Below, piece after piece: positions 7,456 through 15,300 of a stretch of DNA of 18,043 nt. Made by a program: the position numbers and the translations under genes. The stretch lies in contig DHAI01000046.1 in the NCBI GenBank assembly GCA_002397355.1, positions 3,677 through 21,719 on the forward strand, read 5' to 3'. The DNA comes from Ruminococcaceae bacterium UBA4958 (GTDB lineage: Bacteria; Bacillota; Clostridia; Oscillospirales; Acutalibacteraceae). Numbering within the stretch: position 1 is the stretch's first letter; every line of letters begins with the position of its first letter. A model generated the notes under the pieces. It saw only the letters and a program-made list of their open reading frames with translations. It did not search any database and was not told the origin of the DNA.

Positions 7456-8070
7456 ATGAAGAACCCATTGCGTTATCAGACAACAAAATATGACTGCGGG
7501 CCCGCATCCCTGGAAAATGCAATCACGTATCTGTTCAAAAGAGAGGAGATCCCCCCCGCAATTCTGAAGAGCATCGCCATTTACTGTCTGGACCGGTATA
7601 ACGCCAAGGGCGAATATCCGAAAGGCGGCACGTCCTCAATGGCCATGAAATATCTCAGCGATTGGCTCAACCGGTACCGCGCCGTCTATAAATTCCCCAT
7701 CCGCTGCGAATTCATCACCGGCCGGGAAGTGCGTTTCGACGGGAAAAGCAAACTCATTTCCTGCCTGAAGCGCGGCGGCGTCGCCGTCCTCCGGGTATGG
7801 CTCGGCTGCGGACATTATGTGCTTTTGACAGGTTTCGACGAGCGGCACGCCTTTGTGTTTGATCCCTATTTCAGAAAAAAGCCTTTTGCGAACAGGGAAA
7901 TTCTGATGATTGGCGACCGGCCGATGTGCATGAACCGCAAGGTTCCGTTCAGCGTGTTGAATGCGGAAGGAAAAAGTCCTTATGAAATGGGCGCGGTGGA
8001 GGGCAGGGACGCCACCCTGCTCTACAATCTGAATACGATCCGCGCCGGAGACCCGGACAATTTGCCGTGA
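7456..8070 (+). CDS. C39-like cysteine peptidase domain protein
   Basis: This 204-residue protein has the papain-like C39 pattern. Q8 is the oxyanion-hole Gln and C14 the nucleophile in 'YQTTKYDCGPASLENAITYL'. H120 is in 'GCGHYVLLTGFD' and D136 in 'FVFDPYF'. There is no signal peptide and no fused ABC transporter, so it is not a classical bacteriocin-exporting peptidase. It could process or cleave a cytosolic peptide, or be a C39-like protein with another activity. The ATG at 7456 is preferred over the GTG at 7447 because AAAGG (7443-7447) sits 8 nt before the ATG and overlaps the GTG. It is separated from the CDF-like gene by 15 nt, so the two are probably cotranscribed. No natural substrate is apparent. 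Confidence 0.7.
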   Translation: MKNPLRYQTTKYDCGPASLENAITYLFKREEIPPAILKSIAIYCLDRYNAKGEYPKGGTSSMAMKYLSDWLNRYRAVYKFPIRCEFITGREVRFDGKSKLISCLKRGGVAVLRVWLGCGHYVLLTGFDERHAFVFDPYFRKKPFANREILMIGDRPMCMNRKVPFSVLNAEGKSPYEMGAVEGRDATLLYNLNTIRAGDPDNLP

Positions 8071-8079
8071 CCGGCGCGG
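8040..8079. terminator. Inverted repeat at the convergent junction of the C39-like gene and dedA
   Basis: CGCGCCGG at 8041-8048 and CCGGCGCG at 8071-8078 form a perfect inverted repeat, extended by one C-G pair (8040/8079), with a 22-nt loop that includes the stop codon of the C39-like gene. No U-tract follows on either strand. It lies where two converging transcripts meet, so a role in stopping or stabilising them is possible but weakly supported. Confidence 0.3.
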
Positions 8080-8101
8080 GAGCCGCAGGGCGGAACACGC
8101 G

Positions 8102-8725
8102 TCAGGAATCGTCTTTCTTGAGGCACCTTTTTCTGACGAAAATCACGATGACCGTAACGGCGAGCAAGGCGAGAAGGACAATGGCGACCATCGAGTAGAC
8201 GTCGACATAGTGTGCGATCGTCTCCCAGGCGTTCTCGGCGATCTTTCCGAGCAAAACCAGAACCGTGTTCCAGATAAAAGTGCCGAGGAACGTCAGAGTT
8301 AAAAATGAACCGGGCTTCATTTTGGCGACTCCTGCCGGTATGGAGATCAGGCTGCGCACGATGGGGACGAACCGGCAGAAGAACACCGCCTTGTTTCCGC
8401 GCTTCAAAAACCAATTTTCCGCTCTTTTGACGTCTCCTTTTTTCAGGTGAAGATGTTTGCCCAGTTTACCGTCGAACAGACGCTCGAGGCGTTCCGTATT
8501 CAGAACCCTGCCGATCACGTATAAAATGACCGCTCCCATAACGGAACCGGCCGTTGCGGCCAGAATGACGCCCCATACGTCCATCGCGGTATAGGTCGTC
8601 ATAAATCCCCCGAAGGTCAGGATCACCTCGGACGGTATCGGCGGGAAAATGTTCTCGATCATGATCAGTAGGAAAACGCCGATGTAGCCGAATTGATTGA
8701 GAATTTCAAGAATGGTTCCCTGCAT
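8102..8725 (-). CDS. DedA family membrane protein
   Basis: This 207-residue polytopic membrane protein of the DedA (SNARE-associated/VTT) superfamily has hallmarks 'IENIFPPIPSEVILTFGG' (23-40), a glycine-rich segment 'AGSVMGAVILYVIGR' (59-73) and 'FCRFVPIVRSLISIPAG' (116-132) with the conserved Arg residues R118 and R124. Bacterial DedA proteins act in the cytoplasmic membrane; some recycle undecaprenyl phosphate or phospholipids and affect envelope stress and cation or drug tolerance. The ATG at 8723-8725 is chosen because a perfect GGAGG sits 7 nt upstream and hydrophobic family-like sequence begins at once. An alternative in-frame start, about 52 codons earlier and preceded by GGAG, would add a non-hydrophobic, non-conserved extension. 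A probable structured leader or small RNA lies upstream. Confidence 0.9.
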   Translation of the reverse strand: MQGTILEILNQFGYIGVFLLIMIENIFPPIPSEVILTFGGFMTTYTAMDVWGVILAATAGSVMGAVILYVIGRVLNTERLERLFDGKLGKHLHLKKGDVKRAENWFLKRGNKAVFFCRFVPIVRSLISIPAGVAKMKPGSFLTLTFLGTFIWNTVLVLLGKIAENAWETIAHYVDVYSMVAIVLLALLAVTVIVIFVRKRCLKKDDS

Positions 8726-8939
8726 TGATACCCTCCAGATCGCCTGCGTTGTTTCCTGAATGGTCGTAAGATCTATTTCATGGCGGCAGAAGCGGGAAAA
8801 CGTCTTTGCCGAAATCCTTCCGCGGCGGGAATGATCCGGCGCGCTTCCACATCGCGGCGGCGGAAACTTCCCGTTTTCCATTACTATCTCCATATTTTAG
8901 CCGATATTTAGGATTAAGCCCGTGAAAAGTTTCGGGACG

Positions 8940-9130
8940 AATAAAATGGACAATGCCGAAAGAGCATTGTCCGCGTAAAAAACAAAATCTGCCAGCGGCA
9001 GCCCGTATCCCGCCGGTCATGCTTTTCAGCGCGATGCGGCAAGCTCTCTGAAAGGGCGGCGCAACTGAAACGCGCGATTGCAGGAATGCGGGATCATAAA
9101 ACGACTTCAATCCCGGCCGTTGGCCACAAT
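8940..9130 (-). ncRNA. Candidate structured small RNA or dedA leader RNA
   Basis: A well-formed promoter (minus strand, -10 at 9134-9139) begins transcription near 9127. About 125 nt later comes a short hairpin (8989-9001, 5-bp stem) followed by a U-rich run, and about 180 nt later a second, stronger hairpin (8948-8972, 9-bp stem) followed by ATTTTATT. No convincing coding frame lies between. The transcript is rich in possible pairings: a GGGAT/ATCCC helix near its start, TTTCAG/CTGAAA and CCGCC/GGCGG helices in the middle, and a 5' GCCAACGGC that can pair with 3' GCCGCTGGC with one mismatch. It could be an independent RNA of about 140-190 nt (6S-like in size, identity not shown) or an attenuated leader of dedA. 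I could not match it to a known riboswitch. Confidence 0.4.
8948..8972 (-). terminator. Intrinsic terminator-like hairpin upstream of dedA
   Basis: GGACAATGC (8948-8956) and GCATTGTCC (8964-8972) form a perfect 9-bp stem with a 7-nt loop. Read on the minus strand, the stem is followed by ATTTTATT. It does not follow a protein gene: fba has its own terminator at 9200-9235. It therefore ends the candidate small RNA or attenuates transcription into dedA. Confidence 0.55.
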
Positions 9131-9133
9131 TCA

Positions 9134-9162
9134 ACTATATCATATTCCATATGCCATTTCAA
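9134..9162 (-). promoter_or_regulatory. Sigma-A-type promoter of the candidate small RNA / dedA leader
   Basis: On the minus strand the -35 is TTGAAA (9157-9162), the spacer is 17 nt and the -10 is TATAGT (9134-9139). The region is locally AT-rich, in contrast to the flanking sequence. Predicted initiation is near 9127. It lies downstream of the fba terminator, so it does not serve fba. Confidence 0.6.
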
Positions 9163-9199
9163 GATACGCCGCTTTGCTTTTCTGCGGCCTTTGCACGGC

Positions 9200-9235
9200 A
9201 AAAAAGGGCATTCCCGGGAAACCGGGGATGCCCTT
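9200..9235 (-). terminator. Rho-independent terminator of fba
   Basis: AAGGGCATTCCCGG (9204-9217) pairs with CCGGGGATGCCCTT (9222-9235) in a 14-bp stem with one G-U pair and a 4-nt loop. On the minus strand it is followed by a run of Ts (complement of 9200-9205). It starts 39 nt after the fba stop codon and is a textbook intrinsic terminator. Confidence 0.9.
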
Positions 9236-9273
9236 CGACAAATTGATTCGGTACGGGAGGAAAATGCGGCTTC

Positions 9274-10215
9274 TCAATCCGCTTTTCCGGCGCAGCCGAG
9301 CACGCAGTTGATCTTGTGCTCCACGAGCGCCTTGATAGCCGCGCGGCCGTCGCCCAGATATTGGCGCGGATCGAAATGCTCCGGATGCTCGGAAAAATGC
9401 TTCCGGATGCTGCCGGTCATGGCGAGACGGAGATCGGAATCGATGTTGATCTTGCAGACGGCCATGGTGGCGGCCTTGCGCAGCATCTCTTCCGGGATGC
9501 CGATGGCGTCGGGCATCTTGCCGCCGTATTGGTTTACCATCTTGACGAATTCCTGCGGAACGGAAGAAGCGCCGTGCAGGACGATCGGAAAACCGGGCAG
9601 ACGGTCGGAGACCTCCTTGAGGATGTCGAACCGGAGCTGCGGTTTCTGGCCGGGTTTGAACTTATAGGCCCCGTGGCTTGTCCCGATGGCGATGGCAAGC
9701 GAGTCGACGCCCGTGCGGTTCACGAAGTCCTGCACCTGGTCCGGGTCCGTGAACTGGGCCTTGTCGTCCGCCACGTTCACGGCGTCCTCGATGCCCGCGA
9801 GGCGGCCGAGCTCCGCTTCCACCGTGACGTTGCGCGCGTGCGCGTAAGCGACAACCTTCTTCGTTTCCGCAATGTTTTCTTCGTACGGCTTGGAAGAACC
9901 GTCGAACATGACGGAGGTGAAGCCGCCGTCGATGCAGTCTTTGCAGACCTCATAGGAGGGGCCGTGGTCCAGGTGGAGCACGATCGGGATTTCCGGATGC
10001 TCGACGACCGCCGCCTCGACGAGCTTGACAAGGTAGGTGTGGGTGGCGTATTTGCGCGCCCCGGCGGAGGCCTGGAGGATCACCGGCGCCTTCAGCTCGG
10101 AGGCCGCTTCGGTGATGCCCTGGACGATCTCCATGTTGTTGACGTTGAATGCCCCGATAGCATAGCCCCCGGCATAGGCTTTCCGGAACATGTCCTTTGT
10201 ATTGACCAACGACAT
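9274..10215 (-). CDS. fba: Class II fructose-1,6-bisphosphate aldolase
   Basis: This 313-residue zinc-dependent aldolase cleaves fructose 1,6-bisphosphate to dihydroxyacetone phosphate and glyceraldehyde 3-phosphate in glycolysis, and works in reverse in gluconeogenesis. Visible signatures are the N-terminal 'GYAIGAFNVNNMEIVQGI', catalytic D83 with zinc ligand H84 in 'VLHLDHGPSYEVCKDCIDGG' (family signature 1), and 'VEAELGRLAGIED' (signature 2, about 132-144). Zinc ligands H181 ('GTSHGAYK') and H214 ('VLHGASSVP') and the phosphate-binding 'KINIDSDLR' (255-263) are also present. The length is normal. GAGGAG lies 9 nt before the ATG, and the gene has its own promoter and terminator, so it is probably monocistronic. 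A tagatose-bisphosphate aldolase role is a less likely alternative. Confidence 0.95.
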   Translation of the reverse strand: MSLVNTKDMFRKAYAGGYAIGAFNVNNMEIVQGITEAASELKAPVILQASAGARKYATHTYLVKLVEAAVVEHPEIPIVLHLDHGPSYEVCKDCIDGGFTSVMFDGSSKPYEENIAETKKVVAYAHARNVTVEAELGRLAGIEDAVNVADDKAQFTDPDQVQDFVNRTGVDSLAIAIGTSHGAYKFKPGQKPQLRFDILKEVSDRLPGFPIVLHGASSVPQEFVKMVNQYGGKMPDAIGIPEEMLRKAATMAVCKINIDSDLRLAMTGSIRKHFSEHPEHFDPRQYLGDGRAAIKALVEHKINCVLGCAGKAD

Positions 10216-10275
10216 TGGCTGTCACTCCTCTGATAATTGTAGGTTTCAAAAACCGTATGATTGCAGACTGTAAAT

Positions 10276-10304
10276 ATTATAGCGCAATTTCGGGCAAAAA
10301 GGAA
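10276..10304 (-). promoter_or_regulatory. Probable fba promoter
   Basis: On the minus strand a perfect -10 TATAAT (10276-10281) lies 60 nt upstream of the fba start. The -35 at 17-nt spacing (10299-10304, TTCCTT) is weak, so an activator or a strong -10 may drive it. The -35 region is inside a palindrome (TTTCGGG at 10288-10294, CCCGAAA at 10312-10318). Confidence 0.5.
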
Positions 10305-10318
10305 TACTTCCCCCGAAA
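10288..10318 (-). terminator. Nested palindrome between ogg and fba: weak terminator or operator
   Basis: An outer 7-bp inverted repeat (TTTCGGG/CCCGAAA) encloses a small hairpin (GGAA-TAC-TTCC, 10301-10311) that on the minus strand is followed by five Ts. It lies 15 nt after the glycosylase stop codon and covers the fba -35 region. It may terminate the glycosylase transcript, act as an operator at the fba promoter, or both. The stem is short, so confidence is low. Confidence 0.35.
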
Positions 10319-10332
10319 CATTGTTGATTTTT

Positions 10333-11124
10333 TCACATAGCCTTCGCGCGGAACAGCTCCGGGTGGTGGCGGCTGTAATGGAACAGCACCTGCTGCGCCA
10401 CGCCGGCATGCGGCCCGAACCACTCGGGGTTCCGGCCTGGAAAGAGCGTTTTCAGCGCGCGGTTCATCCACACGTCCCGCGGAAACACCTCCAGCCGGTG
10501 CATCCCGTAAAGGAGCGCGCAGTCCGCCACCTTCGGCCCGACGCCGGGCAGGGACGTCAGACGGGCTCTCGCCTCGTCGGCGGGCAGGCGCTCCAGCGCG
10601 CCCAGGTCGAGCGAGCCGGAGGCCACGCGGCGCGACGCTTCCAGCACATAGGGCGCGCGGAAGCCCAGCCCCAGCGCGCGCAGGTCGGTTTCCCGCGCGG
10701 AGGCGAGCGCTTCCGGCCCCGGGAACGAGCGCCGTCCTCCTGCGCCCGGGATCGCGCTGCCGTAAGCCGTGCACAGGCGTTCCACCATGCCGCGGATGCG
10801 GGCGATATTGTTGCATTGGGAGAGGATGAACGAGCAGAGCGCTTCCCACGGTTCCTGACGGAGAATCCGGATTCCCGGCGCATAGCGAACCGCGGCGGCG
10901 AGGACAGGATCTTTTGCCGCAAGCTCCGCGCGGATCGGCGCGTAATCCGTAGCCATGTCGAAGTAGCGGCCCCAGTAGCCGTCCTCCAGATCTTTCCGCA
11001 GCCCGCTTTCCGTGAGCAGAAGGTGTTTCCCGCCCGCGGCGCCGTCCCAGGCCCCGCCGGGCAGGCGCCGCCAGCGGAAGCACTGGCCGCAGTCCAGCGA
11101 CTGGCCGAGTTGCTCCAGGTCCAT
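10333..11124 (-). CDS. ogg: 8-oxoguanine DNA glycosylase, OGG1-like
   Basis: This 263-residue bifunctional base-excision repair enzyme removes 8-oxoguanine from DNA and can nick the abasic site. The N-terminal OggN-type domain shows 'SLDCGQCFRWRRL' (9-21). The HhH-GPD domain shows 'ALCSFILSQCNNIARI' (95-110), the helix-hairpin-helix 'LTSLPGVGPKVADCALLYGM' (189-208) with the Schiff-base lysine K198, and catalytic D217 in 'VFPRDVWMNRAL'. The ATG at 11122-11124 is preferred over an in-frame ATG 16 codons upstream: a GGGGAG sequence lies 9 nt before it, and the upstream start would lie within or very near the predicted transcription start. It stands alone with its own promoter and is divergent from rlmB. 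Confidence 0.92.
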   Translation of the reverse strand: MDLEQLGQSLDCGQCFRWRRLPGGAWDGAAGGKHLLLTESGLRKDLEDGYWGRYFDMATDYAPIRAELAAKDPVLAAAVRYAPGIRILRQEPWEALCSFILSQCNNIARIRGMVERLCTAYGSAIPGAGGRRSFPGPEALASARETDLRALGLGFRAPYVLEASRRVASGSLDLGALERLPADEARARLTSLPGVGPKVADCALLYGMHRLEVFPRDVWMNRALKTLFPGRNPEWFGPHAGVAQQVLFHYSRHHPELFRAKAM

Positions 11125-11160
11125 GACAGGTTTCTCCCCTTTCCGCACTTTTTCCGAGCT

Positions 11161-11189
11161 ATCATAGCACAAAAAAATTTATGGTACAA
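11161..11189 (-). promoter_or_regulatory. Sigma-A-type promoter of the 8-oxoguanine glycosylase gene
   Basis: On the minus strand the -35 is TTGTAC (11184-11189), the spacer is 17 nt and includes a T7 run, and the -10 is TATGAT (11161-11166). Predicted initiation is near 11154, giving a 5' leader of about 30 nt before the ATG at 11124. Confidence 0.65.
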
Positions 11190-11475
11190 CCGCTTGACAA
11201 ATACGGAATGTAGAGGCGCATTTTTTTCCGCTTTCCCATATACAATCTTTTGACATTTTGGGAAAACCGGTCTTGCGGCAGACTTCTCAACACTTTCCAC
11301 AGAGTTTTCAACCGAATTTTCCCACAGATTCCACCGCTTTTTGACAATCCATGCAAATACGGTCAGTATAAACGGCTTGCCGCCGGGGAAAACGACATGT
11401 ATATTCCGCATCGTAACGATAACTGCGCCGAAACTTTTTGGGGAGAGGTTCCTCGGGCAAAATTGCGGGCCGCTG
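11190..11475. other. Divergent intergenic region between ogg and rlmB, no gene recognised
   Basis: This AT-richer stretch holds no credible coding sequence. It contains three TTGACA hexamers (11194, 11254 and 11341 areas) without good -10 partners at 16-18 nt. It also holds a cluster of similar CCACAGA-type words: TTTCCACAGA (11294-11303), TTTTCAACCGA (11305-11315) and TTTTCCCACAGATT (11317-11330). These resemble, but do not match, DnaA boxes. Binding sites for an unidentified regulator are possible. Confidence 0.3.
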
Positions 11476-11504
11476 TGTTGAATTCATATGTTTTGTGTTA
11501 TAAT
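11476..11504 (+). promoter_or_regulatory. Promoter of the rlmB operon
   Basis: A perfect TATAAT (11499-11504) is preceded by TGT, giving an extended -10. The -35 is poor at 17-nt spacing (TGTTGA, 11476-11481); TTGAAT (11478-11483) is better but only 15 nt away. The predicted start near 11511 gives a short A-rich leader with AAGGAG at 11532-11537, 10 nt before the ATG. Confidence 0.6.
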
Positions 11505-11547
11505 AAAAAAAGTAGAAAAAAGAGAAAAAGTAAGGAGTTTTTGATAG

Positions 11548-12315
11548 ATGGAGCAGAAAAAGATCAATCCGCCGGAGGATGTCGTCGCCGGTCGGAACGC
11601 CGTGGTCGAGGCGCTCCGGAGCGGGCGGCCGATCGACAGCCTTTACGTGGCGCGCGGCGACAGGTCCGGCAGCCTGAGGGCGCTCGTCGCGCAGGCGCGG
11701 AAACTGGACATCCCCGTGAAGGACGCCGACCCCGTGAAGCTGGATCACCTCTGCGGCGGGGCTGTGCACCAGGGCGTGGTGGCCGTTGCGGCGGCGAAGG
11801 CGTACGCCTCGCTCGACGATATTTTTGCACTCGCGGCGGAACGCAACGAACCGCCGTTCCTTATCATCGCGGACGGACTGGAAGATCCGCACAACCTCGG
11901 CGCAATGCTCCGCGTGGCGGAATGCGCCGGGGCGCACGGCGTCGTGATCCCGAAGCGGCGCAGCGTCGGCCTTACCTGGGCCGTCGGGAAAGCGAGCGCG
12001 GGCGCGGTGGAGTATGTTCCCGTGGCGCGCGTGGCCAATCTGGCCGCCGCGGTCGACGAGATCAAGTCGCGCGGCGTCTGGGTTTACGCGGCGGACGTGG
12101 GCGGCCAAAACTGGTGCGAGACGGACTTTTCCGGCCCCGCGGCCGTCGTGATCGGTTCGGAGGGCTTCGGCGTAAGCCGGCTGCTGCGCGAGAAAGCCGA
12201 TTTCGTCATATCTTTGCCGATGCTGGGCAAGATAAATTCGCTGAATGCATCCGTCGCCTGCGGCGTTGTCTGTTACGAGATTGTCCGGCAGAGGAAGGGC
12301 ATTCGCGCAAAATAA
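11548..12315 (+). CDS. rlmB: 23S rRNA (guanosine-2'-O-)-methyltransferase, TrmH/SpoU family, RlmB-like
   Basis: This 255-residue SPOUT methyltransferase is predicted to methylate the ribose of a guanosine in the peptidyl-transferase region of 23S rRNA using S-adenosylmethionine. The N-terminal substrate-binding domain starts 'VVAGRNAVVEALRSGRPIDS' and includes 'GAVHQGVVAV' (71-80). The three SpoU motifs are intact: motif 1 'DGLEDPHNLGAMLRVAECAG' (109-128), motif 2 'VVIGSEGFGVSRL' (200-212) and motif 3 'LPMLGKINSLNASVACGV' (223-240). These form the knotted cofactor site. AAGGAG lies 10 nt before the ATG. The next gene starts 19 nt downstream and is probably cotranscribed. Another TrmH-family target RNA cannot be excluded. 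Confidence 0.92.
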   Translation: MEQKKINPPEDVVAGRNAVVEALRSGRPIDSLYVARGDRSGSLRALVAQARKLDIPVKDADPVKLDHLCGGAVHQGVVAVAAAKAYASLDDIFALAAERNEPPFLIIADGLEDPHNLGAMLRVAECAGAHGVVIPKRRSVGLTWAVGKASAGAVEYVPVARVANLAAAVDEIKSRGVWVYAADVGGQNWCETDFSGPAAVVIGSEGFGVSRLLREKADFVISLPMLGKINSLNASVACGVVCYEIVRQRKGIRAK

Positions 12316-12334
12316 TACGGGAGAGCGGATCAAG

Positions 12335-15300
12335 ATGAAAGACGAAAGGGATGTTCCGCGCAGCGATTATTCCGTCGACGAGATCTTGCTGGAAGAGGAA
12401 ATCCGGAAAAGGCGGGAAAAACACGCGCCGGAACCGAGGACCAAAGAAAAACGGACCGGTGGCCGCGGGGACGGCCGCTCGGCTTCACGCGCCGCGGAGG
12501 AGATCCTCCACAGCGCGCGAAAAGCGCTGAATATGGAGGCGGGCGGCGCACCCGCCGGGAAACCGGAGGAAAAAAAGCGCCCCTTTTTTCACCGGAAAAA
12601 GAAGCGCGAAGACCTTCCCCCGGAAGACGACATCTATTATGGGATTCAGCTCAAATCGCTGGATGAATACCGGCGCGATTACGAGGAAACGGCGCGGTTG
12701 GACACGCAGACGCTCCGGAAAGCGGAGGAATGCGCACGTCAAAGACGCCTGGAGCTGTCGGCGAAGGATGTGCCGCCGGCGGAAAAAACGATTTCCGCCG
12801 CCCCGACGTCGGTCAGACAAACCGCCGAACAAGCCGAGTGGAAAGGCTTCCCCCAGGCCGGGACGCAAGAGGAGAAACCGGAAGCCGCGGCACCGGCCGG
12901 AATGCAGGCGGCCATGGAGACGGGGGAAAGCGCCGCGGCGCCGGCCGATGCGGCGGAAGAGACAGCTTCTGCGGCCTTCACGCCGGCCGAAATGCAGGAG
13001 ACGGCCGTGGAGACGGGGGAAAACGTTGCGGCGCATGCCAAAGTGAAAGCGGAGGAGGCTGCGTGCCCGGAAGCTTCCGCACCGGCCGGGGAAAAGAAAA
13101 CGGCACCGGCGCCGACCGGATCCCCGCTGCAGCCGGATCGCCAGAAGGAATTGGAAAAATTCCTGCGCCGCGCCGAACTCGACGCGGAAGACGTTTTCAG
13201 CCCGGGGAAGCCTGCGACCGCGCCGCCCGTGGCGCCCCCGACGGCTCCCTCGACGCCGGTTCCCACCGTGCTGCCCGGACCGGAGACAACGCCGGAGCAG
13301 GAGCCGGAAATCGGCATTCCGAAGGAGCCGCCGGGAAACATGCCGCCGGGAAAAGGGCCTGAAATCCGCGGGGATGCGGCGGGAGGCTCCGATGAAGCGC
13401 CGGATTCCGAGGCGGAGCGTCCCGCGGAGGGGCGGGAAGAGCGGATGGAGCCGGACAACCCGGCTCCGATCAAGGAACCCGCCGCACCCTCCGCGGTCAA
13501 GGAGGAGACGCCGGTCCCGCCGCCGGAAAATGAACCGGCGGAGCGGCCGCCTTCCCCGCGTTACCGGGCGGACAACTTCCCGGCCCATGTTATCGAATTG
13601 GACTGCCTGGACGATGCGCTCGCTGCGGAAGCGGCGGATTACGTGCCGCCCGTCCACGCGCCGGAACCCATTCCGTTCCCCGCGCCGGAAAAAGACAGGA
13701 ATCGCGCCCCGGCGGAGGCTTTTTCCGGGGAGAAAGCGGGCCCGTCTTCCGCAAACGGGGGACCTCAGTCCGGAAACGTCTCTCCCATTCCCGTCCCGGA
13801 ACATGCGCCGGAGCTTCAGCCGGCAAAAAAGCGGTTCCGTCTGTTCGGGAGCGAGGAGGACACCGCCGTGGAGGAGGAGCCGGCACCCGCGGACGACGAA
13901 CAGCTGGACGACTACGATTCCCCCGAAGACGCACCGTCGGTGGGGAACGAGCTCGCATCCGGCGTGAGGAGGCTGGCGCTCCGGCTGGCTGTCACGGGAA
14001 TCTGCACCGCCGTGCTCGCGGCGTTCAGCGTTCTCTGGGAGCACCCGGGCGTCCTGCCTCCGGCGCTACATAATCTCGTCACGGAACAGGCTCTGCTGGC
14101 TACCCAGCTGATCTTTCTAGTGGTTGCGGCCGCTTTCAGCGCAACGGCCGTCTGGAACGGGCTTCAGGGGCTGTTTACCTTCCAGGCGAACTCGGACAGT
14201 GCCGCCGCAGTCGCCGTGCTTGCCACGGCGGCACAGGCCGTGGCTTTCCTTTTTACGGGTATACCCGCAAATTCGCATGTGTACGCTTCGCTCGCAGCGC
14301 TTGCGCTGTTCCTCAACGCAGCCGGAAAGCTGAACATGGAAAAGCGCATCCTGCGCAATTTTCGTTTTCTCACCTCGCCGGGGCAGAAGTATGCCGTGCA
14401 GACGTTCGACGATTACAATACCGCCCTTCAGATGACGAAAGGGTTGGATTTCGAAGAGCCGCATATCGTTTACCAAACGAAGACGGGCTTTTTGCGCCAG
14501 TTCCTGAGCCGTTCCTATGCCGCGGACGACCCGAGCGAGCATGTCTCCCAGCTCCTTGCGCCCGTCGGCTTTCTGGCGAGCCTCGTTCTGTGCATCGCCG
14601 CGGCCGTGATTTCCAGGGACGCGGGGACAGCGCTGGCGGCGTTTACCGTTTCGTCGTGCGTCTGCGTGCCGTTTGCCGGCCTGCTCAGCGTGAACCTCCC
14701 GCTTTCGCGCCTTGCGAACATTTCCGCGCGCTGCGGCGGTATGGCTGTCGGATGGGACGCGGTCAAGCGCTTCGGCGGCGCGAACGCCATGGCCCTCGAC
14801 GCGCAGGACCTTTTCCCGCGCGGCACGGTCGTGCTGACGGGAATCCAGACTTTCGCCGGTCATCGCATCGACGACGCGATCCTCGGCGCGACGGCGCTCA
14901 CCGACGCGGTCGGCGGCACGCTGAGCGATCTTTTCAGCCAGATCGTGAAGAGTCGGCGCGACATCCTGCCCCATGTGGACCGCCCCGCCTATGAAGACGG
15001 TCTGGGTGTATCCGGAGCGGTCGGGAACCGCGTGATCCTCGTCGGAAACGCGGCGCTGCTGAAAAAACACGGCATCGACGCGCCTTCGCGCGATTACGAG
15101 GAAAAATACCTTCGTGCGGGCAGGGTTCCCGTCTATCTGGCCGCGGGCGGTGTCCTCGTTGCGATGTTTCTCGTGTGCTACCGTTCCGACCGCCGCCGTG
15201 CAGCCGAGCTGCGCCGGGTGGAATACAACGGCGTAAGCCTGCTTGTGCGCACGCGCGACCCGAATATCACGCCGGACCTGATCGCGGAATGCTTCGGGCT

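Noticed and set aside
8726..8893. Longer DedA protein starting at 8893 or 8881
   Set aside because: The extra residues are not hydrophobic or family-like, and a perfect GGAGG precedes the internal ATG at 8725. The GGAG before the 8881 start keeps this open at low probability.
8940..9130. Firm assignment as 6S RNA or a guanidine/Mn riboswitch
   Set aside because: Size and end pairing are compatible with 6S RNA, but no diagnostic conserved sequence of 6S or of the riboswitch classes I recall could be identified by eye, so it is left as an unnamed candidate.
11281..11340. Replication origin (DnaA-box cluster)
   Set aside because: No 9-mer matches TTATCCACA closely, and no dnaA, dnaN or other origin gene is nearby.
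12485..14044. Minus-strand Arg-rich frame and plus-strand alternative frames over the low-complexity region
   Set aside because: The 12335-15631 frame continues into well-formed membrane helices with an upstream ribosome-binding site. The other frames are extremely Arg/Gly-rich shadows.
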